A stretch of DNA of 64,000 nucleotides from Amycolatopsis eburnea (GCF_003937945.1 NZ_RSEC01000007.1:32830-96829); one strand, 5' to 3'. Counted from the first letter of the stretch, positions 18,866 to 27,374 are shown. Notes: generated by a model from the letters alone, not told the origin. A program made the numbers and translations.

Positions 18866-19276
18866 TCAGCGGAGCGCGAAGAGCCCGATCGCGAACAGGG
18901 CCACCGGAACGACGGCCGCCGCCGAACTGATCACCCCGGTGCCGCCGCGCCAGCCGGACGGCGAGTCCTCCAGCACCAGACGGCGGACCAGCGCCGCCTC
19001 CACGACCGCCAGCAGCAGGAACCCGAAGCCGACGCTGAAGATCGCCGCCGCGCCGACGAACAGCAGTCCCGACGTCGACGCCGCTCCCAGCGGTACCGCC
19101 ACCTCCCACCGCACCACGCCCGCGGCCACCGCGAGCAGGGCCAGCAGCGCCACGAAGGCGACGAGGAACCCGATCCGCGCGACCGACTGGTGCTGCCCGC
19201 GCGCGAACCACCAGAACCCCGCGTCGAGCGCCCCGGCGAGCACGGCCAGCACCAGGAATCCCGGCCGGATCGTCAT
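18866..19276 (-). CDS. Small integral membrane protein, four predicted TM helices
   Basis: 136 aa of unknown family. It begins MTIRPGFLVLAVLAGALDAG and has four hydrophobic stretches (about residues 7-25, 33-55, 65-90, 112-132). ATG at 19276 overlaps the upstream gene's TGA (ATGA), so it is the last of four translationally coupled genes (20480-22186, 20034, 19273, this one). Could support export or membrane association of the pathway; no motif supports a specific role. Confidence 0.65.
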   Translation of the reverse strand: MTIRPGFLVLAVLAGALDAGFWWFARGQHQSVARIGFLVAFVALLALLAVAAGVVRWEVAVPLGAASTSGLLFVGAAAIFSVGFGFLLLAVVEAALVRRLVLEDSPSGWRGGTGVISSAAAVVPVALFAIGLFALR

Positions 19277-20037
19277 GCGGCGAACCGCACTGCCACGCTG
19301 CCCAGCTCGCCGAAGTCCGCCACCACTTCGCCGCCCGCGTGGATCGGGCACGGGGGTGTCGCCGTTCCCGTCGTCACGATGTCGCCCGGGCGCAGCGAAC
19401 GGCCGTGGCGCGGCAGCTCCATCGCCAGCCAGTGCAGGGCCAGGCGCGGGTCGCCCAGCACCAGGCTTCCGCTGCCGCGGGAGAACTCCTCGCCATCCGC
19501 GTGGAGGACCACCTGACGGCGCGGGAGGTCGAGGTCGCGCCAGCCGGGCACCGCGCGGCCCTCGACGAAGCGGCCCGCGCAGGCCACGTCCGCCAGCAGC
19601 TGCGGGCCGCCCGCGTGCTGGTGGTCGGTGTAGCGGCTGTCCGGCAGTTCCACCGCCAGGAACATCGTGTCGACCGCGTCGAGGACCCCGGTCAGCGACG
19701 GCGACGGGCCCGGGTCGGCCTTGAGCCGGAACGCGAACTCGGGTTCGGCGACGCCCATGGTCATCGTGTCGGCCGGCACCGGTTCGCCCTCGGTGTGGTG
19801 GAACCGCTCGAACACCACGCCCGGCAGCGGGCCAGGAACGTCCAGGTACTGCCGGGCGTACACCGTGGTCGCGGCGATCTTCCAGCCCGACACCGGGCCG
19901 GCCAGCCCGGCGAGCGCCGCCTGGGCCGCCATGCCTTCGGCGACGTCGCGCGGGCGGGCGTCGGCAGGCAGGCCGTCGAGGCGCTTCCCGGTCTGCCACG
20001 CGTCCCAGATCAGCTCCGCCGCCCGCTCTCGGTTCAC
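19273..20037 (-). CDS. 2-keto-4-pentenoate hydratase / fumarylacetoacetate hydrolase-family protein
   Basis: 254 aa from GTG at 20037 (VNRERAAELIWDAW). MhpD-like members hydrate 2-hydroxypenta-2,4-dienoates or decarboxylate oxalocrotonates after aromatic ring cleavage, or act on related keto acids. Motifs: GPVSGWKIAAT, the metal-binding EPEFAFRLK segment (about residue 110), and GSGSLVLGDPRLALHWLAMEL with GDIVTTGTATPP near the C-terminus. Its start overlaps the F420-type gene's stop (GTGA) and its stop overlaps the membrane gene. The pairing with an acyl-CoA dehydrogenase-like enzyme suggests degradation of a ring-derived or branched acid. Confidence 0.85.
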   Translation of the reverse strand: MNRERAAELIWDAWQTGKRLDGLPADARPRDVAEGMAAQAALAGLAGPVSGWKIAATTVYARQYLDVPGPLPGVVFERFHHTEGEPVPADTMTMGVAEPEFAFRLKADPGPSPSLTGVLDAVDTMFLAVELPDSRYTDHQHAGGPQLLADVACAGRFVEGRAVPGWRDLDLPRRQVVLHADGEEFSRGSGSLVLGDPRLALHWLAMELPRHGRSLRPGDIVTTGTATPPCPIHAGGEVVADFGELGSVAVRFAA

Positions 20038-20480
20038 GCTCTTGATCTTGCCAAGCGGAACACCGGGTGTCGATCGGCTTCCGCGGCGAAAACCGCCACC
20101 GGGTCGCTGAGCTTCGCGTCGAAGAACGGCGCCGTCACCGGGATCTTGCGGACGTAGGCGCGCAGCACCGGCCCGGCCGTCGCCGCGTCGGCCTCCTCGA
20201 CCTCCCACGTCTCGCGCGCGCGGCCGCGCCGGAGCCCGGCGGTCGGGTCCGCGCGCAGGTTGTGCACCCAGCCGACCTGGCCGTACGGCGAGACGAGCCA
20301 GCGCTTGCCGCCGGCTTCGAGGACGTTGACCGGAGTGGTCCGGTCCTTTCCGCTGCGGCGCCCGCGCGTGGTCAGCAGGAACCCGGTGCCGCCGGTGACC
20401 GGGATCCCGCGGGCCAGCAACGCCGTCACGACGACGTTCGCGGCCTTGCGCGTCACGCCGAGCCGGTACTTCCGTGCCAT
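20034..20480 (-). CDS. Deazaflavin (F420)-dependent nitroreductase-family protein
   Basis: 148 aa from ATG at 20480 (a GTG lies one codon earlier). DDN-like split-barrel protein: GGTGFLLTTRGRRSGKDRTTPVNVLEAGGKRWLV, shown in parts as the LLTTRGRRSGK-R-TP signature and then SPYGQVGWVHNLRA. The family reduces or binds substrates with F420H2, although some members use FMN or heme. Start shares one base with the acyl-CoA dehydrogenase stop (TGATG) and end overlaps the next start, so it is embedded in the four-gene operon. Substrate unknown. Confidence 0.83.
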   Translation of the reverse strand: MARKYRLGVTRKAANVVVTALLARGIPVTGGTGFLLTTRGRRSGKDRTTPVNVLEAGGKRWLVSPYGQVGWVHNLRADPTAGLRRGRARETWEVEEADAATAGPVLRAYVRKIPVTAPFFDAKLSDPVAVFAAEADRHPVFRLARSRA

Positions 20481-22186
20481 CACGGGGTCATAGCGTAGAC
20501 CCCGGAAAGCTCCCGCACCCGCGCCCAGACGTTCTCGAACCGCGCGGTGTCCACGACCGGCTTCCGCAGCGCGGCCAGCGCGATCGCCTGCTGGGCCTCG
20601 GTGGAGCTCGCCTTGCCGTTGAGGTCGACCGCGGCGGCGCTGAAGTCCTGCACCAGCACCGCGAAGATCTGGTCGGTGACCTCGTCGTCGAGACCGGTGA
20701 TGCGGGCCTGCTCCAGGACCAGCTGGCCGTACACGATGAGCGTGAACAGCTCGGTCAGCGCGAGCCCGAAGTCGAGGTCGGCCTGCTGCGCCTCGTCCGG
20801 CGCCGCCTCGATGAGCAGCTTGACGAGGTAGCCGGCCTGCTCGGTGAACAGCGCGACGTTCGGGATGTGCGCGGCTTCGGCGTAGGCGGTCTTCCAGTCG
20901 TGGAACCGGACCTTCGACAGGCCGCGCGCCGGGCCCTGGCGGAAGAGGAACTCGTCGTCCGCGGCGTCGGTGCGGGTCGGCACCGGCGCGTACTCCTGCG
21001 GCGCGAACAGGTAGCTGGGCATGAACTTGCCGATCAGTGCCAAGTTGACGGCCACTGTCCCTTCCAGTTTCGGCAGGCCGTCGATGTCGTTCTTGGACAT
21101 CGCGAGGTAGGTGTCGGCCTCGAAACCCTTGGCCGCGACGACGTCGGCGACCAGGCCGATCACCTTCTGCGCCTCAGTGGTCACCTTCATCTTGGTGATC
21201 GGGTTGAACAGCAGGTAACGGCGGTCGTCCGCGTTCGCGCTGCGGAAGTAGTCGACGGCGCGGTCGGAGAACAGCTTCATCGCGGTCAGCCGCGCGTAGG
21301 CCTCGACGAACTCGCGGCGCACGTGCGGGAAGTCCGTGACGGGCTTGCCGTACAGGACGCGGTTGTGCGCGTGCGTGATGGCTTCGTACAGCGAGTGCGT
21401 CGCCATGCCGATGCCGCCGAAGCAGAGGTTGAACTTGCCGATGTTGACCGTGTTCAGCGCGGCGCTGAACGCTTCGGCGCCGACGTGCAGGATGTCCTCG
21501 GCGCGCACCGGGTAGTCCTCGAGCCGGAACTCGGCGACGTACATCTGCGACGGCACCACGTTCTTGACCACGTGGTAGTCCGGGTGCTCGGAGTCGGCGT
21601 AGAAGAAGACGTACTGGTCCGGGCCTTCGACGCCGTCGATCCGGCCGAAGACCGACACCGTGCGCGCGCAGTTGCCGTTGCCGATGTAGTACTTCGAGCC
21701 GGTGGCGCGGTAGCCGTCGCCGTCTCGGGTGAGGACCATGTCGGAGGAGTAGATGTCGGCGCCGTGGTCCTTTTCGGACAGTCCGAACGCGCCGACGCCG
21801 CCGGCGTCGAGGGCGGCCGCCGCGCGCTCGCGTGCTTTCGCGTTGCCGCTCTGCCACACCGGGCCGAGGCCGAGGATCGTGACCTGCCACGGGTACCAGT
21901 AGTTGAGGCCGTAGAACCCGAGGATCTCCGACAGCGCCGCGACGCGGGCGGTGTCCCAGCGTTTGTCCGGGTTGCCGCCGGCGTTCGCCGACGGCGTCAG
22001 GAACGTCGAGAACAGGCCTTCCTTGCCCGCGAACTCGAGGAAGTCCGCGTAGAAGACGCGGTTGTGGTAGTCCTCGGTCAGCTTCGCCTTGCCGCGCTGC
22101 TCGAACCAGTCGATGGTGGCGCGCAGCAGGCGCCGCGTCTCGGCGTCGAAGTGCGCCGGGTCGTATTCGCGCGGGTTCAGCAGCAT
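20480..22186 (-). CDS. Acyl-CoA dehydrogenase/oxidase-family protein, 568 aa
   Basis: Long acyl-CoA dehydrogenase-like flavoprotein. The central segment GGVGAFGLSEKDHGADIYSS (about residues 128-147) is the FAD/substrate loop and ATGSKYYIGNGNCA follows. LNTVNIGKFNLCFGGIGMA and the C-terminal helical domain (FAVLVQDFSAAAVDLNGKAS) also fit. Longer than bacterial FadE-type proteins of about 390 aa, closer to the acyl-CoA oxidase layout. First gene of a four-gene run with 1-4 base overlaps. A dyad TTACC-N4-GGTAA lies 16-29 bases upstream and probably controls it. Confidence 0.87.
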   Translation of the reverse strand: MLLNPREYDPAHFDAETRRLLRATIDWFEQRGKAKLTEDYHNRVFYADFLEFAGKEGLFSTFLTPSANAGGNPDKRWDTARVAALSEILGFYGLNYWYPWQVTILGLGPVWQSGNAKARERAAAALDAGGVGAFGLSEKDHGADIYSSDMVLTRDGDGYRATGSKYYIGNGNCARTVSVFGRIDGVEGPDQYVFFYADSEHPDYHVVKNVVPSQMYVAEFRLEDYPVRAEDILHVGAEAFSAALNTVNIGKFNLCFGGIGMATHSLYEAITHAHNRVLYGKPVTDFPHVRREFVEAYARLTAMKLFSDRAVDYFRSANADDRRYLLFNPITKMKVTTEAQKVIGLVADVVAAKGFEADTYLAMSKNDIDGLPKLEGTVAVNLALIGKFMPSYLFAPQEYAPVPTRTDAADDEFLFRQGPARGLSKVRFHDWKTAYAEAAHIPNVALFTEQAGYLVKLLIEAAPDEAQQADLDFGLALTELFTLIVYGQLVLEQARITGLDDEVTDQIFAVLVQDFSAAAVDLNGKASSTEAQQAIALAALRKPVVDTARFENVWARVRELSGVYAMTP

Positions 22187-22201
22187 GGTCGTCCTCCTCG
22201 A

Positions 22202-22215
22202 TTACCGACCGGTAA
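22202..22215. promoter_or_regulatory. Dyad upstream of the acyl-CoA dehydrogenase operon
   Basis: TTACC-GACC-GGTAA, perfect 5-base arms, 16 bases upstream of the start at 22186. A TetR-type fatty-acid regulator is the likely binder (inference). Confidence 0.5.
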
Positions 22216-22419
22216 CTTAGCAAGGCCGCGCGAGTGCGGGCAATCTCACTGGGGGTACGTCACGCTGGTTGGTACACTGATCTTGCGGGCCGCTCAGTTC
22301 TGCCTCGGCCCGCTGCTGTTGTCGACTACCACGCGCCGCGGCCGCACACCGGTCTGCGCCGGGCAGGACAACCCTTCTCAGGTTACGGAGACCAGGGCAC
22401 ACCCGTGCCCGCACGACTT

Positions 22420-24132
22420 ATGAGCACTTTCGCTGAACTGGGCCTGCCGACCCCCCTCGTGGCCGCGCTGGCCTCCCAGGGCGTCACCGAGCCCTTCCCC
22501 ATCCAGGCGGCGACCCTGCCGCACACCCTCGCCGGCCGGGACGTCCTCGGCCGCGGGCGCACCGGCTCCGGCAAGACGTACGGCTTCGTGCTGCCGGTGC
22601 TGACCCGCCTCGCCGCGGGCCCGACGCGGCGCAGGCCCGGCCGTCCCCGCGCGCTGATCCTGGCGCCGACCCGCGAGCTCGCGACGCAGATCGAGGCGTC
22701 CATCCTGCCGCTGGCCCGGCCGCTGGGCCTGAAGGCGACCACGATCTTCGGCGGCGTCAGCGCGAACCCGCAGATCACGAAGCTGCGCGACGGCGTCGAC
22801 ATCGTCGTCGCCTGCCCCGGCCGGCTCGCCGACCACATGCGCTCCGGGCACGTGAAGCTCGACGCCGTCGAGATCACCGTGCTGGACGAGGCCGACCACA
22901 TGGCCGACCTGGGCTTCCTGCCCGAGGTCCGGCGGATCATGGACGCCACCCCCGAGCGCGGCCAGCGGCTGCTGTTCTCGGCGACGCTGGACAACGGCGT
23001 CGACGTGCTGGTCAAGCGGTTCATGGACGACCCGGTGCTGCACAGCGTCGACTCGGCGCAGTCGCCGGTGACCACGATGGAGCACCACGTCCTGCACCTG
23101 GAGGAGACCCACCGGCTGCCGGTGCTGGTCGACCTGACCGCGGCGCCGGGCCGCACGCTGGTGTTCACGCGCACCAAGAGCCGCGCGAAGGCACTGACGC
23201 GCAAGCTGGTGGCTTCGGGCGTGCCGGCCGTGGAACTGCACGGCAACCTGGGCCAGAACGCGCGCACGCGCAACCTCGAAGCGTTCTCGTCGGGCACGGC
23301 GAAGACCCTGGTCGCGACGGACATCGCGGCCCGCGGCATCCACGTCGACGACGTCCGGCTGGTCATCCACGCCGACCCGCCGGTCGAGCACAAGGCGTAC
23401 CTGCACCGCTCGGGCCGCACGGCACGCGCCGGTGCGTCGGGCACCGTGGTGACGCTGATGACGGACGCGCAGGTCCGCGACGTGCGCGACCTGACGCGCA
23501 AGGCCGGCATCAAGCCGACGACCACCCAGCTCGGCCCGGGGCACCCGCTGCTGGCGGAGCTGGCGCCGGGCGAGCGGACGTTCTCGAAGGCGCCCGCGGT
23601 GGACAACCGCCCGAAGAAGGTCACGGCGTCCGGCGAGGCGCCGGGTGGCGGCCGCGGACGTCGCGGCGGAGCGCCGAAGGAGAACCGCGGGGGCCAGCAG
23701 GCTCGGGCACGGCGCGAGGAGCAGTCCCGATCGGGTGGCTCCCGCCGGTCGGGCGGCGCGGCCGCGGGTCGGTCGGGCGGCGCGACCGCGGGCGGTAACC
23801 GCCGGTCGGACGTCGCCACTCCGGGTGGCGGCGCCGCGGGTGGTGCCCGCCGGTCGGACGCCGCCGCCCCGGGCGGCTCCCGGCGATCCGACGCCCCCGC
23901 TTCGGGCGGCCGGCGGTCCGGCGCTCCGGCGTCCGGTGGCGCTGCGGGCGGTTCCCGCCGCTCCGGCGCCGCTCCCCGGCGTACAGGTACCGAATCCGGC
24001 GGCTCCCGGCGTACGGGTGCCGAGTCCGGCGGCTCCCGGCGGTCCGGCGCCCCGGCGACGGGCACCCGTTCGGGCGGCGCGGCGGCGTTCTCCGCCGGCA
24101 CCCGCGCGGGCTCCCGCCGCACCGGCCGCTGA
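22420..24132 (+). CDS. DEAD-box ATP-dependent RNA helicase with long repetitive Arg/Gly/Ser tail
   Basis: 570 aa. All helicase motifs are present: Q-motif FPIQAATLP, I RTGSGKTYGF, Ia PTRELATQ, Ib CPGRLADH, II LDEADHM, III SATL, IV LVFTRTK, V TDIAARGIHVDDV, VI HRSGRTARAG. Residues about 385-570 are a low-complexity basic tail built on RRSG/RRSD-type repeats (GGSRRSG, GGSRRTG), likely an RNA-binding disordered region. Role: unwinding structured mRNA or ribosome assembly, often cold-induced. ATG at 22420 lacks a good SD; GTG at 22405 is an alternative. An unusually long leader of at least 130 bases precedes it. Confidence 0.93.
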   Translation: MSTFAELGLPTPLVAALASQGVTEPFPIQAATLPHTLAGRDVLGRGRTGSGKTYGFVLPVLTRLAAGPTRRRPGRPRALILAPTRELATQIEASILPLARPLGLKATTIFGGVSANPQITKLRDGVDIVVACPGRLADHMRSGHVKLDAVEITVLDEADHMADLGFLPEVRRIMDATPERGQRLLFSATLDNGVDVLVKRFMDDPVLHSVDSAQSPVTTMEHHVLHLEETHRLPVLVDLTAAPGRTLVFTRTKSRAKALTRKLVASGVPAVELHGNLGQNARTRNLEAFSSGTAKTLVATDIAARGIHVDDVRLVIHADPPVEHKAYLHRSGRTARAGASGTVVTLMTDAQVRDVRDLTRKAGIKPTTTQLGPGHPLLAELAPGERTFSKAPAVDNRPKKVTASGEAPGGGRGRRGGAPKENRGGQQARARREEQSRSGGSRRSGGAAAGRSGGATAGGNRRSDVATPGGGAAGGARRSDAAAPGGSRRSDAPASGGRRSGAPASGGAAGGSRRSGAAPRRTGTESGGSRRTGAESGGSRRSGAPATGTRSGGAAAFSAGTRAGSRRTGR

Positions 24133-24138
24133 ATTTTT

Positions 24139-24187
24139 CGTGAAGGCCACCTTGAGGAACTTGAAGTTCCTCAAGGTGGCCTTCACG
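24139..24187. terminator. Long perfect hairpin, 'CGTGAAGG' type
   Basis: 24-base arms identical to those at 18801-18849, but with G instead of C at the centre. It lies between the convergent helicase and desaturase genes, starting 7 bases after the helicase stop and ending 11 bases before the desaturase stop. Acts as a shared terminator. Confidence 0.75.
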
Positions 24188-24197
24188 GCTTTCGGGG

Positions 24198-25130
24198 TTA
24201 CAGACCGCGGGCGGCGGCCCGGGCGGCCGCGGCGTCGCGACGCTCCTCGAAGCGTGCGGCCTGCGTGTCCAGGGCCTTGATGAACGTGGCGAGCTCCTCC
24301 CGCGCGGTCTCGCCGACCTCGCCGAACCCTTCCCGGTCGAACACCTTCCAGTACCGCAGCAGCGGCATGACGACGTCGTCGTGGTGGATGCGCAGGTCGT
24401 AGATGCCCGCCTTGGCGATCAGCGCCGCCTTGCGGGCGAAGCTCGGGATGACCGCGCCGGGCATCGCGAAGTCGAGGACCTCGTCGGTGATCGCGCGCAT
24501 CATCGCGTCCGGCGAGATCTCGAACGCGGCCTTCACCAGGTTCCGGTAGAAGACCATGTGCAGGTTCTCGTCGGTGGAGACGCGGGCGAGCAGCTTCTCG
24601 GCCAGGGGGTCCTGGGTGTAGCGGCCGGTGTTGCGGTGCGAAAGCCGGGTCGCGAGCTCCTGGAACGAGACGTACGCGCAGACCCGCAGCAGCGGCTTGT
24701 CCTCGGTCTCGTACCCGGCCTGCATGGTCGCCATCCGCATCCGCTCGAGCTCGACGGGGTCGACCGCGCGGGTGACGAGCAGGTAGTCGCGGATGCAGAT
24801 GCCGTGCCGTCCCTCCTCGGCCGTCCAGCGGTGCACCCACGTGCCCCAGGCGCCGTCGCGGCCGAACGCGCGCTCGATCTCGCGGTGGTAGCTGGGCAGG
24901 TTGTCCTCGGTGAGCAGGTTGACCTCGAGCGCGGTCCGCGCGATGGGCGACACCCGCGACTGCTCCGGGTCCCACGCGTCGCCGCCGAGGTCGGCGAAGT
25001 TCCGCCCCTCGCTCCACGGCACGTACTCGTGCGGCATCCATTCCTGGGCGGCGGCGAGGTGGCGGTTGAGGTTTTCCTCGACCGTCCCCTCGAGCTCGTA
25101 CATGAGTGCGGTGCTCTCGGGAACGGCCAT
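24198..25130 (-). CDS. Acyl-ACP desaturase (DesA-type, di-iron)
   Basis: 310 aa soluble di-iron ferritin-fold desaturase, as in DesA1/DesA2 of mycobacteria. First metal motif: WTAEEGRHGICIRDYL (E-x-x-H, about residues 104-119). Second: VSTDENLHMVFYRNL (D-E-N-L-H, about 188-202). It introduces a double bond into acyl chains on ACP, adjusting membrane lipids. Starts ATG at 25130 (MAVPESTALMYELEGTVEEN). Twin palindromes at 25163-25189 occupy its promoter, implying a dedicated fatty-acid-sensing repressor. Confidence 0.92.
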   Translation of the reverse strand: MAVPESTALMYELEGTVEENLNRHLAAAQEWMPHEYVPWSEGRNFADLGGDAWDPEQSRVSPIARTALEVNLLTEDNLPSYHREIERAFGRDGAWGTWVHRWTAEEGRHGICIRDYLLVTRAVDPVELERMRMATMQAGYETEDKPLLRVCAYVSFQELATRLSHRNTGRYTQDPLAEKLLARVSTDENLHMVFYRNLVKAAFEISPDAMMRAITDEVLDFAMPGAVIPSFARKAALIAKAGIYDLRIHHDDVVMPLLRYWKVFDREGFGEVGETAREELATFIKALDTQAARFEERRDAAAARAAARGL

Positions 25131-25162
25131 GCGCGCGGTCCTTCCGGGGTCGGGGCGTGACC

Positions 25163-25189
25163 TACGGAACCGTAACTTACGGCGCCGTA
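25163..25189. promoter_or_regulatory. Tandem palindromic operators of the desaturase gene
   Basis: TACGG-AA-CCGTA at 25163-25174 and TACGG-CG-CCGTA at 25178-25189, both perfect, centres 15 bases apart, 33-59 bases upstream of the desaturase start. Flanking bases extend the likeness (TTACGG.CCGTAG). Typical of two TetR-type dimers bound side by side; no such regulator gene is adjacent. Confidence 0.7.
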
Positions 25190-25235
25190 GGTACCGACAA
25201 CGAACGCGGCCCCCGCATCGTTCCGCGGTTCCGGA

Positions 25236-25604
25236 TCAGGCGCCCACGATCGCCGCCACGACCACGATCTTCAGCAGCCAGTCGCCCGCGTGCAGGGCCG
25301 CCAGCCGGACCGGGACGCGCTCGTGCAGCACCGAACCGCTCAGGATCACCACCGGGAAGGCAGCCCACAACAGCAGTGCCAGGCCGATGGAACCCGGCAC
25401 CCCGCCGACGCCGGCCGCCGCCGACAGGGCCGCGAACGCCGCCACCAAGACCAGCGTGCGGCCGAACTCCGCGCCGGCGCGCCACGCCGACGGCCGGGCG
25501 GGCGCCGCGGCGGGGCTGAGGCGGGCCCAGAGCCCGCCGAACGCCGTGTACCAGACCGAACTCGCCACGAACGCCGCCACCGTCGCCACCAAGATCGCGA
25601 TCAC
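25236..25604 (-). CDS. DUF1761-like membrane protein
   Basis: 122 aa with four predicted membrane helices. GTG start at 25604 (VIAILVATVAAFVASSVWYT). The helix-1 segment ASSVWYTAFGGLWARL and helix-4 DWLLKIVVVAAIVGA resemble DUF1761 proteins, whose function is unknown. The frame extends upstream to 25673, but GAGG-N5-GTG and the hydrophobic N-terminus favour 25604. It lies 86 bases downstream of the ABC permease on the same strand and may be cotranscribed. Confidence 0.7.
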   Translation of the reverse strand: MIAILVATVAAFVASSVWYTAFGGLWARLSPAAAPARPSAWRAGAEFGRTLVLVAAFAALSAAAGVGGVPGSIGLALLLWAAFPVVILSGSVLHERVPVRLAALHAGDWLLKIVVVAAIVGA

Positions 25605-25609
25605 AGACC

Positions 25610-27352
25610 TCAACTCCTTCGCCGGGGAACCCTTGCGAAGGAGACGTCGAGGCCGCGAAGCCGGCTTCGACACCCGGGCGAAGAAACTTTCAGAGCGACG
25701 CGGTGAGCCCCCGGGCCCGCAGCACCGCGCGTTCCAGCGGGCGGAACACCACCAGCTCGATCCCCACCCCGACCAGCAGGATCAGGAAGATCGCCGCGAT
25801 CACCGTCTCCATGCTGTTGAACGACGAGCCCTGGTTCAGGTACGCGCCCAGCCCGACGCCCAGCTGCGGCGACAGCGCGATCAGTTCCGCGGCCATCAGC
25901 GAGCGCCACGAGAACGCCCAGCCCTGCTTCAGCCCCGCGAGGAAGCCCGGCAGGGCCGCCGGCAGCAGGATGTGACGGGCCGAGGACAACCGGTTCGCGC
26001 CCATCACCTGGCCGACCCGCGGCAGGATCGGCGGGATCTGGTCGATGCCGGACACCAGGCCGTTCGCGATGGACGGGACCGAGCCCAGCAGGACGACGAA
26101 GTAGATCGCCGCGTCGTTGATGCCGAACCACAGGATCGCCGCCGGGACCCAGGCCACCGACGGGAGGCTCTGCAGGCCCGTCAGCAGCGGGCCGATCGCC
26201 GCGCGGACGACGCGGACCTTCGCCACCACCAGGCCCAGCGGGGTGCCGATCAGCACGCCCGCGAGGAAGCCGAGCGCCGCGCGGTGGACCGACGTCCAGA
26301 CGAAGCCGAAGACCTTGCCGTCGACGACGTTGCTCCAGAACTCGTCCCACACCGCCAGCGGCGCCGGCAGCTGGGACTCCGGCCAGAAGGCCGCGGCCCA
26401 GAGGACCTGCCAGACGACGACCAGCAGCACCAGCGCGCCCAGTGGCGGCAGGAACCCCCAGGCGAAGCGCTTCCAGAAGCTCGGACGGCGCTCCCCCACC
26501 GGGGCGTCGAGGGCGTCGAGGCCGGAGCCGACGGCTTCGAGGTCCTCGACCTCCGACCGGTCGAGCTGCGGCATGGGTGCTGATCACCTCGCGCAGGTGG
26601 CCCGTGATCTCCTCGGTCAGCTCCTCGGCGTCGGCCAGCGGGACGTCCGTCCACTCGCGCACGACCCGGCCGGGCCGCGACGACAGGAGCACGACCCGCT
26701 GCCCGAGCCGGACCGCTTCGCGCACGTCGTGCGTCACGAACAGCACCGACGTGCTGGTGCTGCGGTACACGCGGAGCAGCTCGCTCTGGAGGCAGTCGCG
26801 GGTGATGGCGTCGAGCGCGGCGAACGGCTCGTCCATCAGCAGCAGCGACTGCTCCGGGTCGCCGCCGACGCGCAGGGTCGCCGCCAGCGCGCGGGCCAGT
26901 GCGACGCGCTGGCGCATGCCGCCGGACAGCTCGTGCGGCCGCTTGTTCGCCGCGTCGGTCAGCCGGACCAGTTCCAGCAGCTCGGCGGCCTTTTCGCGGC
27001 GCTCGACCCGGCCGAACCCGGCCAGCCGCAGCGGCAGCTCCACGTTGCGGGTCGCGGTCAGCCACGGCATCAGCGCGGCTTCCTGGAACATGACCGCGGG
27101 CCGCGACGTGTTCAGCGTGATCTCCCCGGCCGACGGCGCGTCCAGGCCCGCGACGAGGTTCAGCAGCGTGCTCTTGCCGCACCCGGACGCGCCCAGCAGG
27201 CAGACGAACTCGCCGGGCGCGACCGTCAGGTCGACGCCGTCGAGCGCGACGACCGCGCGGCCGGCCGGGCCGAACGTCTTGCGCACGCCGTCGAGACGCA
27301 CCGCGGTCGTGCCGGTGAACCGGGCCCGGCCGCTGGGGAGGGTCGTGGTCAT
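25610..27352 (-). CDS. ABC transporter ATPase, SsuB/TauB type; expected stop missing, frame runs through the permease gene
   Basis: Residues 1-260 are a complete nitrate/sulfonate-type ATPase: Walker A GASGCGKST (about 54-62), Q-loop MFQEAAL, signature LSGGMRQRVALARAL, Walker B LLLMDEP, switch His in FVTHDVREA. Homology ends at THAAARP, exactly where the permease ATG (26574) occurs. No stop is present there; the frame continues open for another 320 codons, overprinting the whole permease, to 25610. That tail is Arg/Pro/Gly-rich and has no family likeness. Most likely the functional protein is about 258 aa and a stop was lost by a small indel or sequencing error near 26580. The literal open frame is given here. 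Confidence 0.7.
   Translation of the reverse strand: MTTTLPSGRARFTGTTAVRLDGVRKTFGPAGRAVVALDGVDLTVAPGEFVCLLGASGCGKSTLLNLVAGLDAPSAGEITLNTSRPAVMFQEAALMPWLTATRNVELPLRLAGFGRVERREKAAELLELVRLTDAANKRPHELSGGMRQRVALARALAATLRVGGDPEQSLLLMDEPFAALDAITRDCLQSELLRVYRSTSTSVLFVTHDVREAVRLGQRVVLLSSRPGRVVREWTDVPLADAEELTEEITGHLREVISTHAAARPVGGRGPRSRRLRPRRPRRPGGGAPSELLEALRLGVPAATGRAGAAGRRLAGPLGRGLLAGVPAAGAAGGVGRVLEQRRRRQGLRLRLDVGPPRGARLPRGRADRHPAGPGGGEGPRRPRGDRPAADGPAEPPVGGLGPGGDPVVRHQRRGDLLRRPAGLGPVHRERPGVRHRPDPADPAAGRPGDGREPVVLGPSHPAAGGPAGLPRGAEAGLGVLVALADGRGTDRAVAAAGRRAGRVPEPGLVVQQHGDGDRGDLPDPAGRGGDRAGGVPPAGTRGAAGPGAHRVALKVSSPGCRSRLRGLDVSFARVPRRRS
25690..26574 (-). CDS. ABC transporter permease, SsuC/TauC/NrtB type
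   Basis: 294 aa, six predicted TM helices after a cytoplasmic N-terminus of about 35 residues (MPQLDRSEVEDLEAVGSG). The cytoplasmic coupling loop GANRLSSARHILLPAALPGF (about residues 190-209) is the E-A-A-type motif that contacts the ATPase. Belongs to importers of aliphatic sulfonates, taurine or nitrate. ATG at 26574 lies within the continuing frame of the ATPase gene (see 25610-27352). With the binding lipoprotein at 27375 and the ATPase it forms a complete importer. Confidence 0.9.
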   Translation of the reverse strand: MPQLDRSEVEDLEAVGSGLDALDAPVGERRPSFWKRFAWGFLPPLGALVLLVVVWQVLWAAAFWPESQLPAPLAVWDEFWSNVVDGKVFGFVWTSVHRAALGFLAGVLIGTPLGLVVAKVRVVRAAIGPLLTGLQSLPSVAWVPAAILWFGINDAAIYFVVLLGSVPSIANGLVSGIDQIPPILPRVGQVMGANRLSSARHILLPAALPGFLAGLKQGWAFSWRSLMAAELIALSPQLGVGLGAYLNQGSSFNSMETVIAAIFLILLVGVGIELVVFRPLERAVLRARGLTASL

Positions 27353-27374
27353 CGGTGGCTGCCTCTCCGGATGG

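Noticed and set aside
23640..24130. Repeat array at the end of the helicase gene
   Set aside because: Encodes the in-frame RRSG/GGSRR tail of the helicase; no independent element.
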